A DNA stretch of 64,000 bases. It comes from an uncultured Aquimarina sp. GTDB taxonomy: Bacteria; Bacteroidota; Bacteroidia; Flavobacteriales; Flavobacteriaceae. Below, in pieces: positions 44,268 through 52,550 of this stretch. A model generated the notes under the pieces. It made no database searches. It was not told the DNA's origin and was given only the letters and a program-made list of their open reading frames with translations. The stretch lies in assembly GCA_947496355.1 (NCBI GenBank), contig CANMCO010000001.1, positions 1-64,000 on the forward strand, in the 5' to 3' direction. Each line of letters starts with the position of its first letter. Position 1 is the stretch's first letter. The position numbers and the translations under genes were made by a program.

Positions 44268-44681
44268 ATGGAAAAACATTTTGAATTTTCTGATGCTGAA
44301 TTTGAACAACAGTTCATTACTTGTGCCTTACATCCGGCTAACTTTTCTCATGAAGCTCATTTGAGATTAGCTTGGATTAATATCAACAAATACGGAATAG
44401 AACAAGCCGAACAAAACATATGCTCTCAACTGCAAAAATTTGTGGAGTTCGTTGGAGCCAAGGATAAATATAACTTGACGCTTACCATTGCAGCGATCAA
44501 AGCGGTGTACCACTTTTGGTTAAAATCGAACGCTGATAATTTCAAGGATTTTATTACAGAATTTCCACGGTTGAAGTACAGTTTTAAGGAATTAATGGCT
44601 TCACATTACGGATTCGATATTTACAATTCAGATAAAGCTAAAACCGAATATTTAGAACCTGATTTACTTCCGTTTGATTAA
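44268..44681 (+). CDS. Conserved small protein of unknown function
   Basis: A 137-residue soluble protein. A motif HPANFSHEAHLRLAWININKYG near residues 23-44 and a second KYNLTLTIAAIKAVYHFW near residues 65-82 look conserved and contain histidines that could bind a metal. I do not recognise a characterised family. It lies between DUF5995 and the propeller-NTF2 gene, 45 bp before the latter. Confidence 0.55.
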   Translation: MEKHFEFSDAEFEQQFITCALHPANFSHEAHLRLAWININKYGIEQAEQNICSQLQKFVEFVGAKDKYNLTLTIAAIKAVYHFWLKSNADNFKDFITEFPRLKYSFKELMASHYGFDIYNSDKAKTEYLEPDLLPFD

Positions 44682-44726
44682 ATTACATCTAACTAAAACA
44701 TATCGCACACAAATCCACACTATCTC

Positions 44727-46247
44727 ATGAAAAACATATTTTTCTTCCTGGCATTTCTTGTAATCAACACCTCGCTATCTGCACAAGCTAATACCCATGT
44801 ATACCTTTTGGATATCACAACCAAAAATGGTAAAATCAAACTAGAGAATCTTAAGAATATTTCTAATAATAAAGGGTATAACAACCAGCCTTCTTTTTAC
44901 AATAATAATACAATAATCTACGCTGCGACCAGAAATGGCCAAACCGATATCGCATGGTACAACATACCCGATGCAACCACTACGTATTTTACCAACACCA
45001 CCTCTGGGAGTGAATATTCCCCTTTAAAAATACCAGGTAAAGAAGCTATTTCTGCGATTCGTTTAGATAAAGATGGATTGCAGCGCTTGTATGCATATAA
45101 TGTAAAGACAGCAGCATCAAAAGTGCTACTAAAAGATCAAAAAGTTGGGTATCACGTTTGGTATAACGAACATATTCTCGTTTCATCTGTGTTAGTAGAA
45201 GATAGAATGGACCTGGTTGTCTCTAACTTAAAAGACAACACCAATACTACGGTGCAGAAAAATGTGGGCCGCTCATTACATAAAATCCCAAACTCAGACT
45301 TGGTAAGTTTTATTAGTAAAGAGAAGGATACTTGGACTGTAAAATCTATGAATCCAATTACAGGAGCCACGGCAGTAATAAAATCCCTACCGCTTAACAT
45401 CGAAGATATGAATTGGTTGGCAGATGGCACTATGATTATGGGACTAGGTAAGCTTATTGCCAAATTTAATCCCAAAACAGATAAAGATTTTAGTGTCTTA
45501 CATCGTTTTGAAGAAGATGAGATCAACCAAATATCAAGGATCGCTGTAAGTGCAGATGGTAAACATCTGGCCATTGTTTCAGAAGAATCGCCTGCCGTTA
45601 TTGTTCAAAAACAGGTAGATACATATAACAAAGTTGATCTGGAGGGATTTGCTTCTTGTTACGCCAAAGATGTAGTGGTACGCAAATTCCCAGGTGATAC
45701 GTTGTATACAGGTAAGGAAACTCTAAAAGCCAATTACAAACAATACCTGGATAATAACAAATCTTGTGTAAAGGTGGTAAATCGTATGGTCATGGGTAAT
45801 ACGGTAATCGATGAAGAGCTGGCTACAGACAACGGAAAAAACAACCGCCAGGTAGCAATTTACCAAGTAGAAAATGGTAAGATTACCAGCATGACTTTTC
45901 TTTTTGAGAAAGAACCTAATCCCGGCGTAGAAGCAATAGTTAAGGAGCAACTAGTAGCCTATAATGCCAAAGATATAGACGCCTTTACAAAAACATTTGC
46001 AGATGATATCAAGGCGTTTGATTATCCCAACACCCCAAGTTTTGAAGGAAAAGAAAAATTACGCGACATGTTTACTGGTTTTTTCACCACCACACCAGAT
46101 TTACATAGCGAGATCAAAAACCGTATGGTGATTGGCAATATTGTTATAGACCTAGAAGAAGTAACCGCCAATGGGGATAATTTTGGTGCGGTGGCGATCT
46201 ACGAAGTAACAAACGGTAAAATTGCCAGCATGTATTTTATACGGTAA
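44727..46247 (+). CDS. Secreted TolB-like propeller fused to two NTF2-like domains
   Basis: A 506-residue exported protein (signal peptide 1-20, cleavage LSAQA). Residues about 25-285 form a TolB/WD40-like propeller with repeats such as NNNTIIYAATRNGQTDIAWYN and RIAVSADGKHLAIVSEE. Two successive NTF2-like/SnoaL domains follow (about 295-400 and 405-506). They share the pattern VNRMVMGNTVIDEE and KNRMVIGNIVIDLE, each ending in a GKI(T/A)SM strand, so they are duplicates. The function is unknown; the propeller may sense or bind a surface ligand and the NTF2 units bind a small molecule. Confidence 0.72.
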   Translation: MKNIFFFLAFLVINTSLSAQANTHVYLLDITTKNGKIKLENLKNISNNKGYNNQPSFYNNNTIIYAATRNGQTDIAWYNIPDATTTYFTNTTSGSEYSPLKIPGKEAISAIRLDKDGLQRLYAYNVKTAASKVLLKDQKVGYHVWYNEHILVSSVLVEDRMDLVVSNLKDNTNTTVQKNVGRSLHKIPNSDLVSFISKEKDTWTVKSMNPITGATAVIKSLPLNIEDMNWLADGTMIMGLGKLIAKFNPKTDKDFSVLHRFEEDEINQISRIAVSADGKHLAIVSEESPAVIVQKQVDTYNKVDLEGFASCYAKDVVVRKFPGDTLYTGKETLKANYKQYLDNNKSCVKVVNRMVMGNTVIDEELATDNGKNNRQVAIYQVENGKITSMTFLFEKEPNPGVEAIVKEQLVAYNAKDIDAFTKTFADDIKAFDYPNTPSFEGKEKLRDMFTGFFTTTPDLHSEIKNRMVIGNIVIDLEEVTANGDNFGAVAIYEVTNGKIASMYFIR

Positions 46248-46372
46248 AAGAGAGTCAAAAATTAGAACATGTCTAATTGATACACTAAAAATTAAATCAA
46301 ACACCTTTATTTCACCATAGAAATTAGGAAAATTAAAAATCATCCTAAATTGATTTGATACTGTACTAAAAA

Positions 46373-46396
46373 GGGCCGACTTCTTAGAGCCAGCCC
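46373..46396 (-). terminator. Hairpin terminator of the 46442 gene
   Basis: A 9-bp stem with two G-T pairs (46373-46381 with 46388-46396) is followed by T5 on the minus strand, 46 bp past the stop. Confidence 0.55.
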
Positions 46397-46441
46397 CTGT
46401 TTTAATTATAATTAAGTATTTATAATAGTATCAATAATCGA

Positions 46442-47443
46442 TTAGAGTCCTTTTTTAATGCCAACTGCATAGGCACAAGTAGTCCCTGTATTATCTTCTA
46501 TTAAATGAGCTCTTGAAAAAACACGAACAATATTTCTAACCTGATATGCTATTGTCTCTAACATTACTCCGGCACCATCAGAACTAACTTTTGCTCCCGG
46601 ACAAGCGATTAAAGAATTACTAATCTGCCAATCGTCCAAGTAAGTGTCTGCTTGATTGTGATATAAAAGACTATCATCATTATCATCGCAGTCTGAGATT
46701 ATGTTCACTGCTAAAGATCCAAAATTAGGAATCGTATTTTTAATACCGATAGCATAAGAAGTTATAGTTGCTGGAGATTCAACTGTGTGGTCCTTACTTT
46801 TTACTAACCAAGAATTACCTTCTGGGTAAGATTCTGTCAAAAGATTTCCAGGTCCTGACCAGTTTACTATTGCTCCTCCTCCAATCAATTTATATCCGTT
46901 TGAAACAGTTACAAATGTAGAAGGGCTTCGTTCTAATGAAGACGTATTAGATACAAGTTGCATGCTATTTCTAAGCTCTTCAACAGGAATGTAGGCGCCA
47001 CTGTTACTTCTGAGTCTCATTCCAATAATATGAACTTGCAAATACCAAGGTTGAATGCTATTACCTTCAATATGTGCTTTTGCCTCTGCTCTCCATCCGT
47101 TAAATTGACCATTATCTAATGGGGCAGACATGGTTAACAATGCTCCAGGATCATCATCATAAACATTAATAACATGAGCACCACCACCCACACAAACGAA
47201 TCCCTCGGGGACATATGCAGTTCCAGAAAACAAATTAGGATCATTGCTATCATATATACTAACAGTACCACTATAAATTTCAATAGTTCCTGTAAAATCA
47301 GTAATAACTCCAGGTGGAAGAGGTAGTTGAATTACTTGTGGTTTTTTGCTACTATTTTCTTTTTCGATTCCAATTTCTAGATTATCTTTTTCACAAGAAA
47401 AGATTATGGTACATAGAACAAATAATAAAGTGATTTTTTTCAT
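46442..47443 (-). CDS. Lipoprotein with three repeated glycine-rich motifs
   Basis: A 333-residue lipoprotein (lipobox IIFSC, Cys17). The motif FVCVGGGAHV, YKLIGGGAIVNW and ACPGAKVSSDGAGV recurs at roughly 75-110-residue intervals, each followed by a PxxG-like SWRxKxKDH segment, suggesting three copies of a small beta-domain. I recognise no named family. It has the look of a surface-exposed lipoprotein and stands alone. It reads away from the repeat-rich patch. Confidence 0.6.
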   Translation of the reverse strand: MKKITLLFVLCTIIFSCEKDNLEIGIEKENSSKKPQVIQLPLPPGVITDFTGTIEIYSGTVSIYDSNDPNLFSGTAYVPEGFVCVGGGAHVINVYDDDPGALLTMSAPLDNGQFNGWRAEAKAHIEGNSIQPWYLQVHIIGMRLRSNSGAYIPVEELRNSMQLVSNTSSLERSPSTFVTVSNGYKLIGGGAIVNWSGPGNLLTESYPEGNSWLVKSKDHTVESPATITSYAIGIKNTIPNFGSLAVNIISDCDDNDDSLLYHNQADTYLDDWQISNSLIACPGAKVSSDGAGVMLETIAYQVRNIVRVFSRAHLIEDNTGTTCAYAVGIKKGL

Positions 47444-47492
47444 TTAGATTTAGTTTTCAATTTTTGCAAATATTAGTTTTATGAAAAAAATA

Positions 47493-47530
47493 AAGTTCTG
47501 GATCTTCACAAAGTTGAGGATACAGAACTT
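47493..47530. other. Orphan hairpin upstream of the lipoprotein gene
   Basis: An 8-bp perfect stem (47493-47500 with 47523-47530) lies 50 bp before the lipoprotein start. On the minus strand it is followed by a T-rich run, so it could stop read-through from the right or be part of the leader. Confidence 0.4.
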
Positions 47531-47609
47531 ATTTTGTCCTTTATATTGATTTGGAGTTTCGTTTGTAAATTTTTTGAAGGCTGTATAAAATTCAATTTGA
47601 ATCTGCCGG

Positions 47610-47678
47610 CCCCAGATAGTTTGGATTTATAATCCGTGCAAATTATTACGAAATATTCCTACCTAGCCTTTGTATACA
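47610..47678 (+). repeat. Upstream repeat, copy 1
   Basis: The block contains GGATTTATAATCCGTG, AAATTATTACGAAATATTC and CCTTTGTATACA. Partly matching blocks recur at 47846, 48144-48295 and 49085, mostly just ahead of a coding region. Confidence 0.6.
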
Positions 47679-47698
47679 ATTGTTATAGCACATAAGAA

Positions 47699-47835
47699 AT
47701 GATTGAAATAAAAGAAGCTAATCATAGATTTGAGTTTAAAATCATTGAAAAATTAGCAACTGAAATTCTACACGAGATATATGATCCTATAATACCACCT
47801 GAACATACCGATTATTTTTTGACAAAAATTTCAAT
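47699..47835 (+). pseudogene. Truncated GNAT-type acetyltransferase gene
   Basis: The ATG opens MIEIKEANHRFEFKIIEKLA and continues with EILHEIYDPIIPPEHTDYFL, the N-terminal start of a GNAT acetyltransferase of the type that ends near 150-160 residues. After about 43 codons the similarity stops and the sequence becomes a palindromic repeat block (47846) with a chance stop at 47900-47902. The acetyl-CoA-binding part is missing and no downstream remainder was found, so the gene is broken. Confidence 0.65.
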
Positions 47836-47845
47836 CGATACCTGC

Positions 47846-47875
47846 AACCCAGCTGGCACGGATTTATACCGTGCC
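47846..47875 (+). repeat. Upstream repeat, copy 2, at the GNAT break
   Basis: AACCCAGCTGGCACGG and its hairpin (7-bp arms 47855-47861 with 47869-47875) match the start of the upstream repeat family. Its position at the point where GNAT similarity ends suggests that it replaced the 3' part of the gene. Confidence 0.55.
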
Positions 47876-47922
47876 TCATACACCAACTACCAAACCTCCT
47901 AAAAATATCACCCAAACCCCCG

Positions 47923-48110
47923 CAACAGTTATATGTATACCATAAGATAAGCTCCTGCACCTTTGCAACAGATATTTGTATGGCATACAACGAGCTCCTG
48001 CACCCTTGCAACAGATATTTGTATGATATACAACAAGCTCTCGCACCCCTGCAACAGCCATTTGCATAGTATACAACGAGCTCTCGCACCCCTGCGAGAG
48101 CTATTTACAA
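47923..48110 (+). repeat. 43-bp minisatellite
   Basis: Four full units start at 47923, 47966, 48009 and 48052, each exactly 43 bp, with a fifth partial unit from 48095. Each begins CAACAG and contains AGCTC(C/T)(T/C)GCACC. Differences are clustered mid-unit. There is no spacer/repeat structure and the length is not a multiple of three, so it is neither a CRISPR array nor coding. Confidence 0.9.
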
Positions 48111-48143
48111 ATCAGATAATCAGCGGTTTATAAAAAAGGGTTA

Positions 48144-48295
48144 ACCCTGATAGCGCGGATTTGTACCTTAAATCCGTGTAAATTATCACAAAATAGCCCA
48201 ACTCAGATTACAAACCTGTCTGCCGGCAAGGAAGATCCCAGCTATCAAAATCCAAACAATATTTCCTAAATATTCATACCTTGGCGTTGTATATG
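48144..48295 (+). repeat. Upstream repeat, copy 3 (split)
   Basis: First part (48144-48200): GATAGCGCGGATTTGTACC then AAATCCGTGTAAATTATCAC. Second part (48226-48295): a block with AAATATTCATACCTTGG and GTTGTATA. Together they match copy 4 at 49085, interrupted by about 25 bp. Confidence 0.55.
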
Positions 48296-49045
48296 ACAAT
48301 TCAAAACCTTTTTACAGAATTTCAAAAACTCGTAAAGGAGGACAAACTCTACTTATGTGAACGCTACAATAATGCAGATTTGTTTCTTGATTTTCGAAAA
48401 ACATATGGCTTACATCTCAAAAAAGAAGATGAACAATTTCTAATTACTTTATTGCAAGACAAACAATGGCTATGGTTTGTTCCTAATGTATTAAGGGTAT
48501 TAGAGTGGTTTCCAAAACGATTGTTTTATGAATTGATTAAAAAAGCAATTAATACCAAAGACCCTAGTTCGAATAACAACTTTATTGACCCTTGTCTTCG
48601 GGTATATAATGTTTTTTTAATAGATGATATATTAATTGAGCATATAAAAAATGGTACAACAGAAGAAAAACTAGGAGCGATTAATGCCTTTCATTGGACT
48701 CGACCTCATATTAAAACCTACTGCAGTGGTGAAAATTTCGAACATGAAGAAACTTTTGGTTACAAACCTAAATGGAGTGATCAATTTAATATGTACGACT
48801 GGCCTAGTGATTTGAATAAAATGGATGAAAAAGAGTTTAAAGAGTATCACAAGAAATCCAAGGCTATGATGCAAAGACGATATAAAATACTACTTCAGGA
48901 ATTCCTTGACAATGAAGATCCCGATATTAGATATCGCATTACACTTAGTCTTCCTTCAAAAGTTAAAGATTTTCCGACACCTCTAGAGAAAAGTGCAAAA
49001 CAATATTTTAAATTAAAAAAGAGGAAAGGGATTTCAAGCAAGTAA
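48293..49045 (+). CDS. HEAT-like helical protein, function unknown
   Basis: A 250-residue soluble, all-helical protein from the ATG at 48293; a TTG at 48281 would extend it by four residues into the repeat. Helix pairs such as FLITLLQDKQWLWFVPNVLRVLEWFP and IRYRITLSLPSKVKDF suggest a HEAT-like solenoid. The last part is basic (KLKKRKGISSK). No family is recognised. The upstream repeat provides a possible -7 box (TACCTTGG at 48277-48284), which would give a very short leader. Confidence 0.6.
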   Translation: MTIQNLFTEFQKLVKEDKLYLCERYNNADLFLDFRKTYGLHLKKEDEQFLITLLQDKQWLWFVPNVLRVLEWFPKRLFYELIKKAINTKDPSSNNNFIDPCLRVYNVFLIDDILIEHIKNGTTEEKLGAINAFHWTRPHIKTYCSGENFEHEETFGYKPKWSDQFNMYDWPSDLNKMDEKEFKEYHKKSKAMMQRRYKILLQEFLDNEDPDIRYRITLSLPSKVKDFPTPLEKSAKQYFKLKKRKGISSK

Positions 49046-49084
49046 GAAGGAACTGATCAATATGAAGTTAATATAATTTGAGAA

Positions 49085-49153
49085 ACCTAGCTGGCATAGA
49101 TGTTTAATTCGTGCTAGTTATCATGAAATATTCATACCTTGGCATTATACACA
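49085..49153 (+). repeat. Upstream repeat, copy 4
   Basis: CCTAGCTGGCATAG, AATTCGTGCTAGTTATCATG and GAAATATTCATACCTTGGC recur here, ending 25 bp before the cyclase start. It contains the TACCTTGG element (49135-49142) also found ahead of the 48293 gene. Confidence 0.6.
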
Positions 49154-49178
49154 AGCCTAAACAATAACCAACGCCAAC

Positions 49179-49940
49179 ATGAAAATCGTAGACCTCTCTA
49201 AACCTATACAATATAACAAATCTGACCCTTGGTTTATGCGCGTAAAAATAAAGCATAAACCACATAGAAAAGCCAAATGGTTGATTCGTATTCTTGGGTT
49301 GCCATTTAAATTGTTTCCTAAAGGTTTTGAAGGGTGGGCAGATGATACCATCCAAAAAATGGGTGTACATGCCACTACTCATATCGATGCCCCATGGCAT
49401 TATTCTCCCACCATCAATGGGGAAAAATCCAAAACCATAGACGAAGTGCCTCTTGACTGGTGTTATGGTGAGGGTTTGGTCATAGACATGAAACACAAAG
49501 CCGATTTTGATCCTATTACCGTTGATGATATCAAGGGATTCTTAACTAAAAACGACTTGACCATTACACCCGGAATGATTGTACTTATTAAAACGGGACG
49601 AGATAAATTTAATGGTACCAAAGACTTTCATAAAGTAGGAACGGGCATGAGTGCCGCAGCTACCGAGTGGCTTATTGATCAGGGTATAAAAGTGATGGGA
49701 ATAGATTCCTGGGGGTGGGATTTACCACTACCCTATATGATGAAAAAAGCAAAAGAAACTGGCAATGCAGAGTTGTTTTGGGAAGCCCACCTGGTAGGCC
49801 AAAACAAAGAGTATTGCCATATGGAGCAATTGGTAAATCTTGATGCGCTACCCTATACCGGTTTTAAAGTGGCTGTATTTCCATTAAAAATCATAGGGGC
49901 TTCTGCAGCACCCGCCAGAGTTGTAGCAATGTTTGATTAG
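49179..49940 (+). CDS. Cyclase-family (kynurenine formamidase-like) metal hydrolase
   Basis: A 253-residue protein of the cyclase family (PF04199). The metal-binding motif HATTHIDAPWH (His64, His68, Asp70, His74) is intact, and the later IDSWGWDLP and EYCHMEQL(V/L) segments carry further conserved residues. Relatives hydrolyse N-formylkynurenine or cyclic amides and esters. No tryptophan-degradation genes are next to it, so the substrate is open. Its promoter lies within the repeat block ahead of it. A GNAT gene follows 14 bp later and is likely cotranscribed. Confidence 0.82.
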   Translation: MKIVDLSKPIQYNKSDPWFMRVKIKHKPHRKAKWLIRILGLPFKLFPKGFEGWADDTIQKMGVHATTHIDAPWHYSPTINGEKSKTIDEVPLDWCYGEGLVIDMKHKADFDPITVDDIKGFLTKNDLTITPGMIVLIKTGRDKFNGTKDFHKVGTGMSAAATEWLIDQGIKVMGIDSWGWDLPLPYMMKKAKETGNAELFWEAHLVGQNKEYCHMEQLVNLDALPYTGFKVAVFPLKIIGASAAPARVVAMFD

Positions 49941-49954
49941 GTAAGATTTGTAGT

Positions 49955-50467
49955 ATGAATGATCAAGACGTTAACATAAGACCACTCGAACTATCCGATA
50001 AAATGGCATTGGCCGCACTGGCTAATAATAAAAAAGTGTGGGATAATTTAAGAGATAGTATTCCTCATCCTTATCACGAAGAGGATGCAGCTTTTTTTAT
50101 AAATCTCACCAAAAAACAAAATCCACAACAGAGTTTTGGTATCACGTATCAAGGTGAATTGTGTGGAGTTATATCATTGATTATAAAAAAAGATGTTTAC
50201 AAAAAATCTGCAGAAATAGGATATTGGATAGGCGAACCCTATTGGAAAAAAGGGATTGCAATAAAAGCCGTAGCGCAAATCACCAAATATGGGTTTAAGA
50301 AATTAAACCTGGTTAGAATCTATGCCGGAGTATATGAATACAATATAGCTTCGATGAAGGTTCTTGAGAGTAATGGATACTTAAAAGAAGGGATATTCAA
50401 AAAAGCAGTAATTAAAAATGATAAAATTTGGGATGAGCACCGATACTATAAATTAAATAAAAGTTGA
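49955..50467 (+). CDS. GNAT N-acetyltransferase (RimJ-like)
   Basis: A 170-residue GNAT of the RimJ/RimL type. It starts NIRPLELSDKMALAALANNKKVWDNLRD, and has the acetyl-CoA loop region (IGYWIGEPYWKKGIAIKAVAQITKYGF) and the end IASMKVLESNGYLKEGIFKKAV. It acetylates an unknown amine, possibly a protein N-terminus or a small molecule. It lies 14 bp after the cyclase gene. A second GNAT of a different subgroup follows after 52 bp. Confidence 0.85.
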   Translation: MNDQDVNIRPLELSDKMALAALANNKKVWDNLRDSIPHPYHEEDAAFFINLTKKQNPQQSFGITYQGELCGVISLIIKKDVYKKSAEIGYWIGEPYWKKGIAIKAVAQITKYGFKKLNLVRIYAGVYEYNIASMKVLESNGYLKEGIFKKAVIKNDKIWDEHRYYKLNKS

Positions 50468-50519
50468 AATTTGTAAAAGTTTCAGCTATCATAACAATCA
50501 AAAATAGTTTTTCTAAAAA

Positions 50520-51038
50520 ATGATTTTCGAAACAGACAGACTGACCATAAGGCTACTTACCAAAGAAGACGCTGATCTCTATTTTGATCTGATGGGAAAC
50601 CCAAATGTGATGAATCTCGTCCCCAGGCCGGTAATGTCCAGAGAAGAAAGTAACAAACATCTGCTTTGTGTAATAAATTCAGCCCCAGACATGACTAATA
50701 AAAAAGTATGGGCTATAGATAGTAAGATTGATAATGAATTTATTGGAATCTGTGCATTTTTAAAAAATGATGATCATGAAAATGAAATCGGATACCGACT
50801 GCGAGAAAAATTTTGGAAAAAAGGATATGGCACCGAAATAGCCAGAGGTCTTATCGATTACGGGTTTAAAAACATGAATATGGACCTAATAACAGCAGAT
50901 GTTATTACAACAAACCTTGGATCAATGAAGATTTTAGAAAAATTTCTGATCCTGGATAAAGAATTCTTTAATCCAAATGATAATTGTACGGACAGAAGGT
51001 ATAAACTAGATAAAGAAACTTGGTTAAAACGATTTTGA
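50520..51038 (+). CDS. GNAT N-acetyltransferase
   Basis: A 172-residue GNAT: ETDRLTIRLLTKEDADLYFDLMGNPNVM at the start, the acyl-CoA-binding segment IGYRLREKFWKKGYGTEIARGLIDYGF, and LGSMKILEKFLI near the end. It is only distantly similar to the GNAT just upstream, so it is not a recent duplicate. The substrate is unknown. The dioxygenase gene follows 17 bp later with a strong ribosome-binding site between. Confidence 0.85.
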   Translation: MIFETDRLTIRLLTKEDADLYFDLMGNPNVMNLVPRPVMSREESNKHLLCVINSAPDMTNKKVWAIDSKIDNEFIGICAFLKNDDHENEIGYRLREKFWKKGYGTEIARGLIDYGFKNMNMDLITADVITTNLGSMKILEKFLILDKEFFNPNDNCTDRRYKLDKETWLKRF

Positions 51039-51046
51039 TAATTTGT

Positions 51047-51054
51047 TAGGAGGA
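51047..51054 (+). promoter_or_regulatory. Strong Shine-Dalgarno sequence
   Basis: TAGGAGGA lies 1-2 nt before the ATG at 51056. Such a perfect anti-SD match is rare here, where nearly all genes lack one; the spacing is shorter than optimal. Confidence 0.5.
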
Positions 51055-51055
51055 A

Positions 51056-51781
51056 ATGGACTATAAAACCAGCAAAATAGACTTGGAAAAAAACGGATAT
51101 TTGGTCCTTAAAAGGTTGTATTCAGAAACGGAAATTGGTCAAATTCTTGACTGCATAAGCAATGTTCAAAAAGACAAGGGTTCTTTCCAAAAAACCAAAG
51201 ACTTATTTGCAATTAGACAGCTCAATAATGTAATTCCTAAGCTAAATAAAGTTCTATTTAACATAGAACTAACAGCTCTCTTATCCAACTTTTTTGATTC
51301 TGAATACTTTCTAACCAAAGCTATTTATTTTGACAAACCAAGTGAATCAAATTGGTTTGTTGCATACCATCAAGACCTAAGTATTTCTGTAGATAAGAAA
51401 GTTGACGTGGACAACTATGTTAATTGGACTTTCAAAAAAGGGCAATATGGGGTTCAACCTCCTATTAAAATTTTGGAAGATACCGTTACAATCAGAATTC
51501 ATTTGGACCATACAGACAAAAATAATGGCGCTTTAAAAGTAATTCCAAAATCACATCTAAAAGGAATTTATCGACCCGAATCAATAGACTGGAATACCGA
51601 AACAGAACATATTTGCGAAGTTGAAAAAGGTGGAGTAATGCTAATGAAACCTTTAACGCTTCATGCCTCAAACAAAACGGTAAATAATAAGCAAAGACGT
51701 GTAATACATTTAGAATTCTGTAATCATGAATTAACAGCACCATTAAATTGGTTAGAACGTTTTGATTTAAAAACAATATGA
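51056..51781 (+). CDS. PhyH-type Fe(II)/2-oxoglutarate dioxygenase
   Basis: A 241-residue phytanoyl-CoA dioxygenase-like oxygenase. The facial triad is His105 and Asp107 (YHQDLS) with His203 (TLHASNK); a 2-oxoglutarate-binding Arg lies at RRVIHLEF near residue 214. The family hydroxylates lipids, small molecules or amino acids; the substrate is not predictable. The molybdate operon starts 10 bp downstream, so read-through is likely even though a functional link is not obvious. Confidence 0.82.
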   Translation: MDYKTSKIDLEKNGYLVLKRLYSETEIGQILDCISNVQKDKGSFQKTKDLFAIRQLNNVIPKLNKVLFNIELTALLSNFFDSEYFLTKAIYFDKPSESNWFVAYHQDLSISVDKKVDVDNYVNWTFKKGQYGVQPPIKILEDTVTIRIHLDHTDKNNGALKVIPKSHLKGIYRPESIDWNTETEHICEVEKGGVMLMKPLTLHASNKTVNNKQRRVIHLEFCNHELTAPLNWLERFDLKTI

Positions 51782-51791
51782 CCAATTTCAG

Positions 51792-52550
51792 ATGAAAAAT
51801 CTAAAGCATTTCACTTTCTTATTCCTATTCCTAGTCATTGGATGTACAAAACCTAATACTCAAAAAGTAACCATTGCAACTGCTGCTAATATGCAATTTG
51901 CAATACAAGAAATCACTACCTCATTCACTAAACAAACAGGAATCGCTTGTGACATCATTATTAGCTCCTCGGGTAAATTGACTGCCCAAATTAAGGAAGG
52001 GGCTCCCTATGATATTTTGGTTTCGGCAGATACAAAATACCCACAAGCACTGCACACCAGTGGATTCACTACAAAACCCCCAGAAATTTATGCTTATGGT
52101 AAATTAGTACTTTGGTCTATTTCTAAGGATATAACACCAAGTATCAAATCATTAACCGATAAAAAGATCAAACATATCGCTATTGCAAATCCCAAAACGG
52201 CTCCCTATGGCGAGGCAGCTATTTCTGTTCTTAAACAAGCCGGTATTTATGATCAGATCGAAGATAAATTGGTGTATGGTGAAAGCATTTCACAAACCAA
52301 CCAGTTTATCGTTTCTGGCGCTGCCCAAGTTGGTTTTACTGCCAAATCTGTTGTCTTATCCCCTAAAATGAAAGAAAAAGGCAACTGGATTGCAATTAAT
52401 GATAGTAGCTATACTCCTATTGCTCAAAGTGCAGTGATCATAAAAAAAGTGTCTGTAACCGAAAACACCATAAATTTCTATAAGTTCCTTTTCTCGGCAA
52501 AATCCAAAGAAATTCTTGAAAATTTTGGATACCTTGTCATTGAAAAATGA
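51792..52550 (+). CDS. modA: Molybdate-binding lipoprotein ModA
   Basis: A 252-residue substrate-binding protein with a lipoprotein signal (FLFLVIGC, Cys18). It shows the ModA pattern: VTIATAANMQFAIQEIT, IISSSGKLTAQIKEGAPYDILVSAD, and KHIAIANPKTAPYGEAA. The mature protein is tethered to a membrane rather than free in the periplasm. It delivers molybdate (or tungstate) to ModBC. The next gene overlaps its stop by 4 bp. Confidence 0.9.
   Translation: MKNLKHFTFLFLFLVIGCTKPNTQKVTIATAANMQFAIQEITTSFTKQTGIACDIIISSSGKLTAQIKEGAPYDILVSADTKYPQALHTSGFTTKPPEIYAYGKLVLWSISKDITPSIKSLTDKKIKHIAIANPKTAPYGEAAISVLKQAGIYDQIEDKLVYGESISQTNQFIVSGAAQVGFTAKSVVLSPKMKEKGNWIAINDSSYTPIAQSAVIIKKVSVTENTINFYKFLFSAKSKEILENFGYLVIEK

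Noticed and set aside
47787..48089. Minus-strand 100-residue frame with repeated Cys-rich units
   Set aside because: It reads through the 43-bp minisatellite, whose length is not a multiple of three, so the apparent repeats are in shifting frames. It also runs antisense to the GNAT remnant and has no family features.
47923..48110. CRISPR array
   Set aside because: The unit is a simple 43-bp tandem repeat with no alternation of constant repeat and unique spacer, and no cas gene is near.
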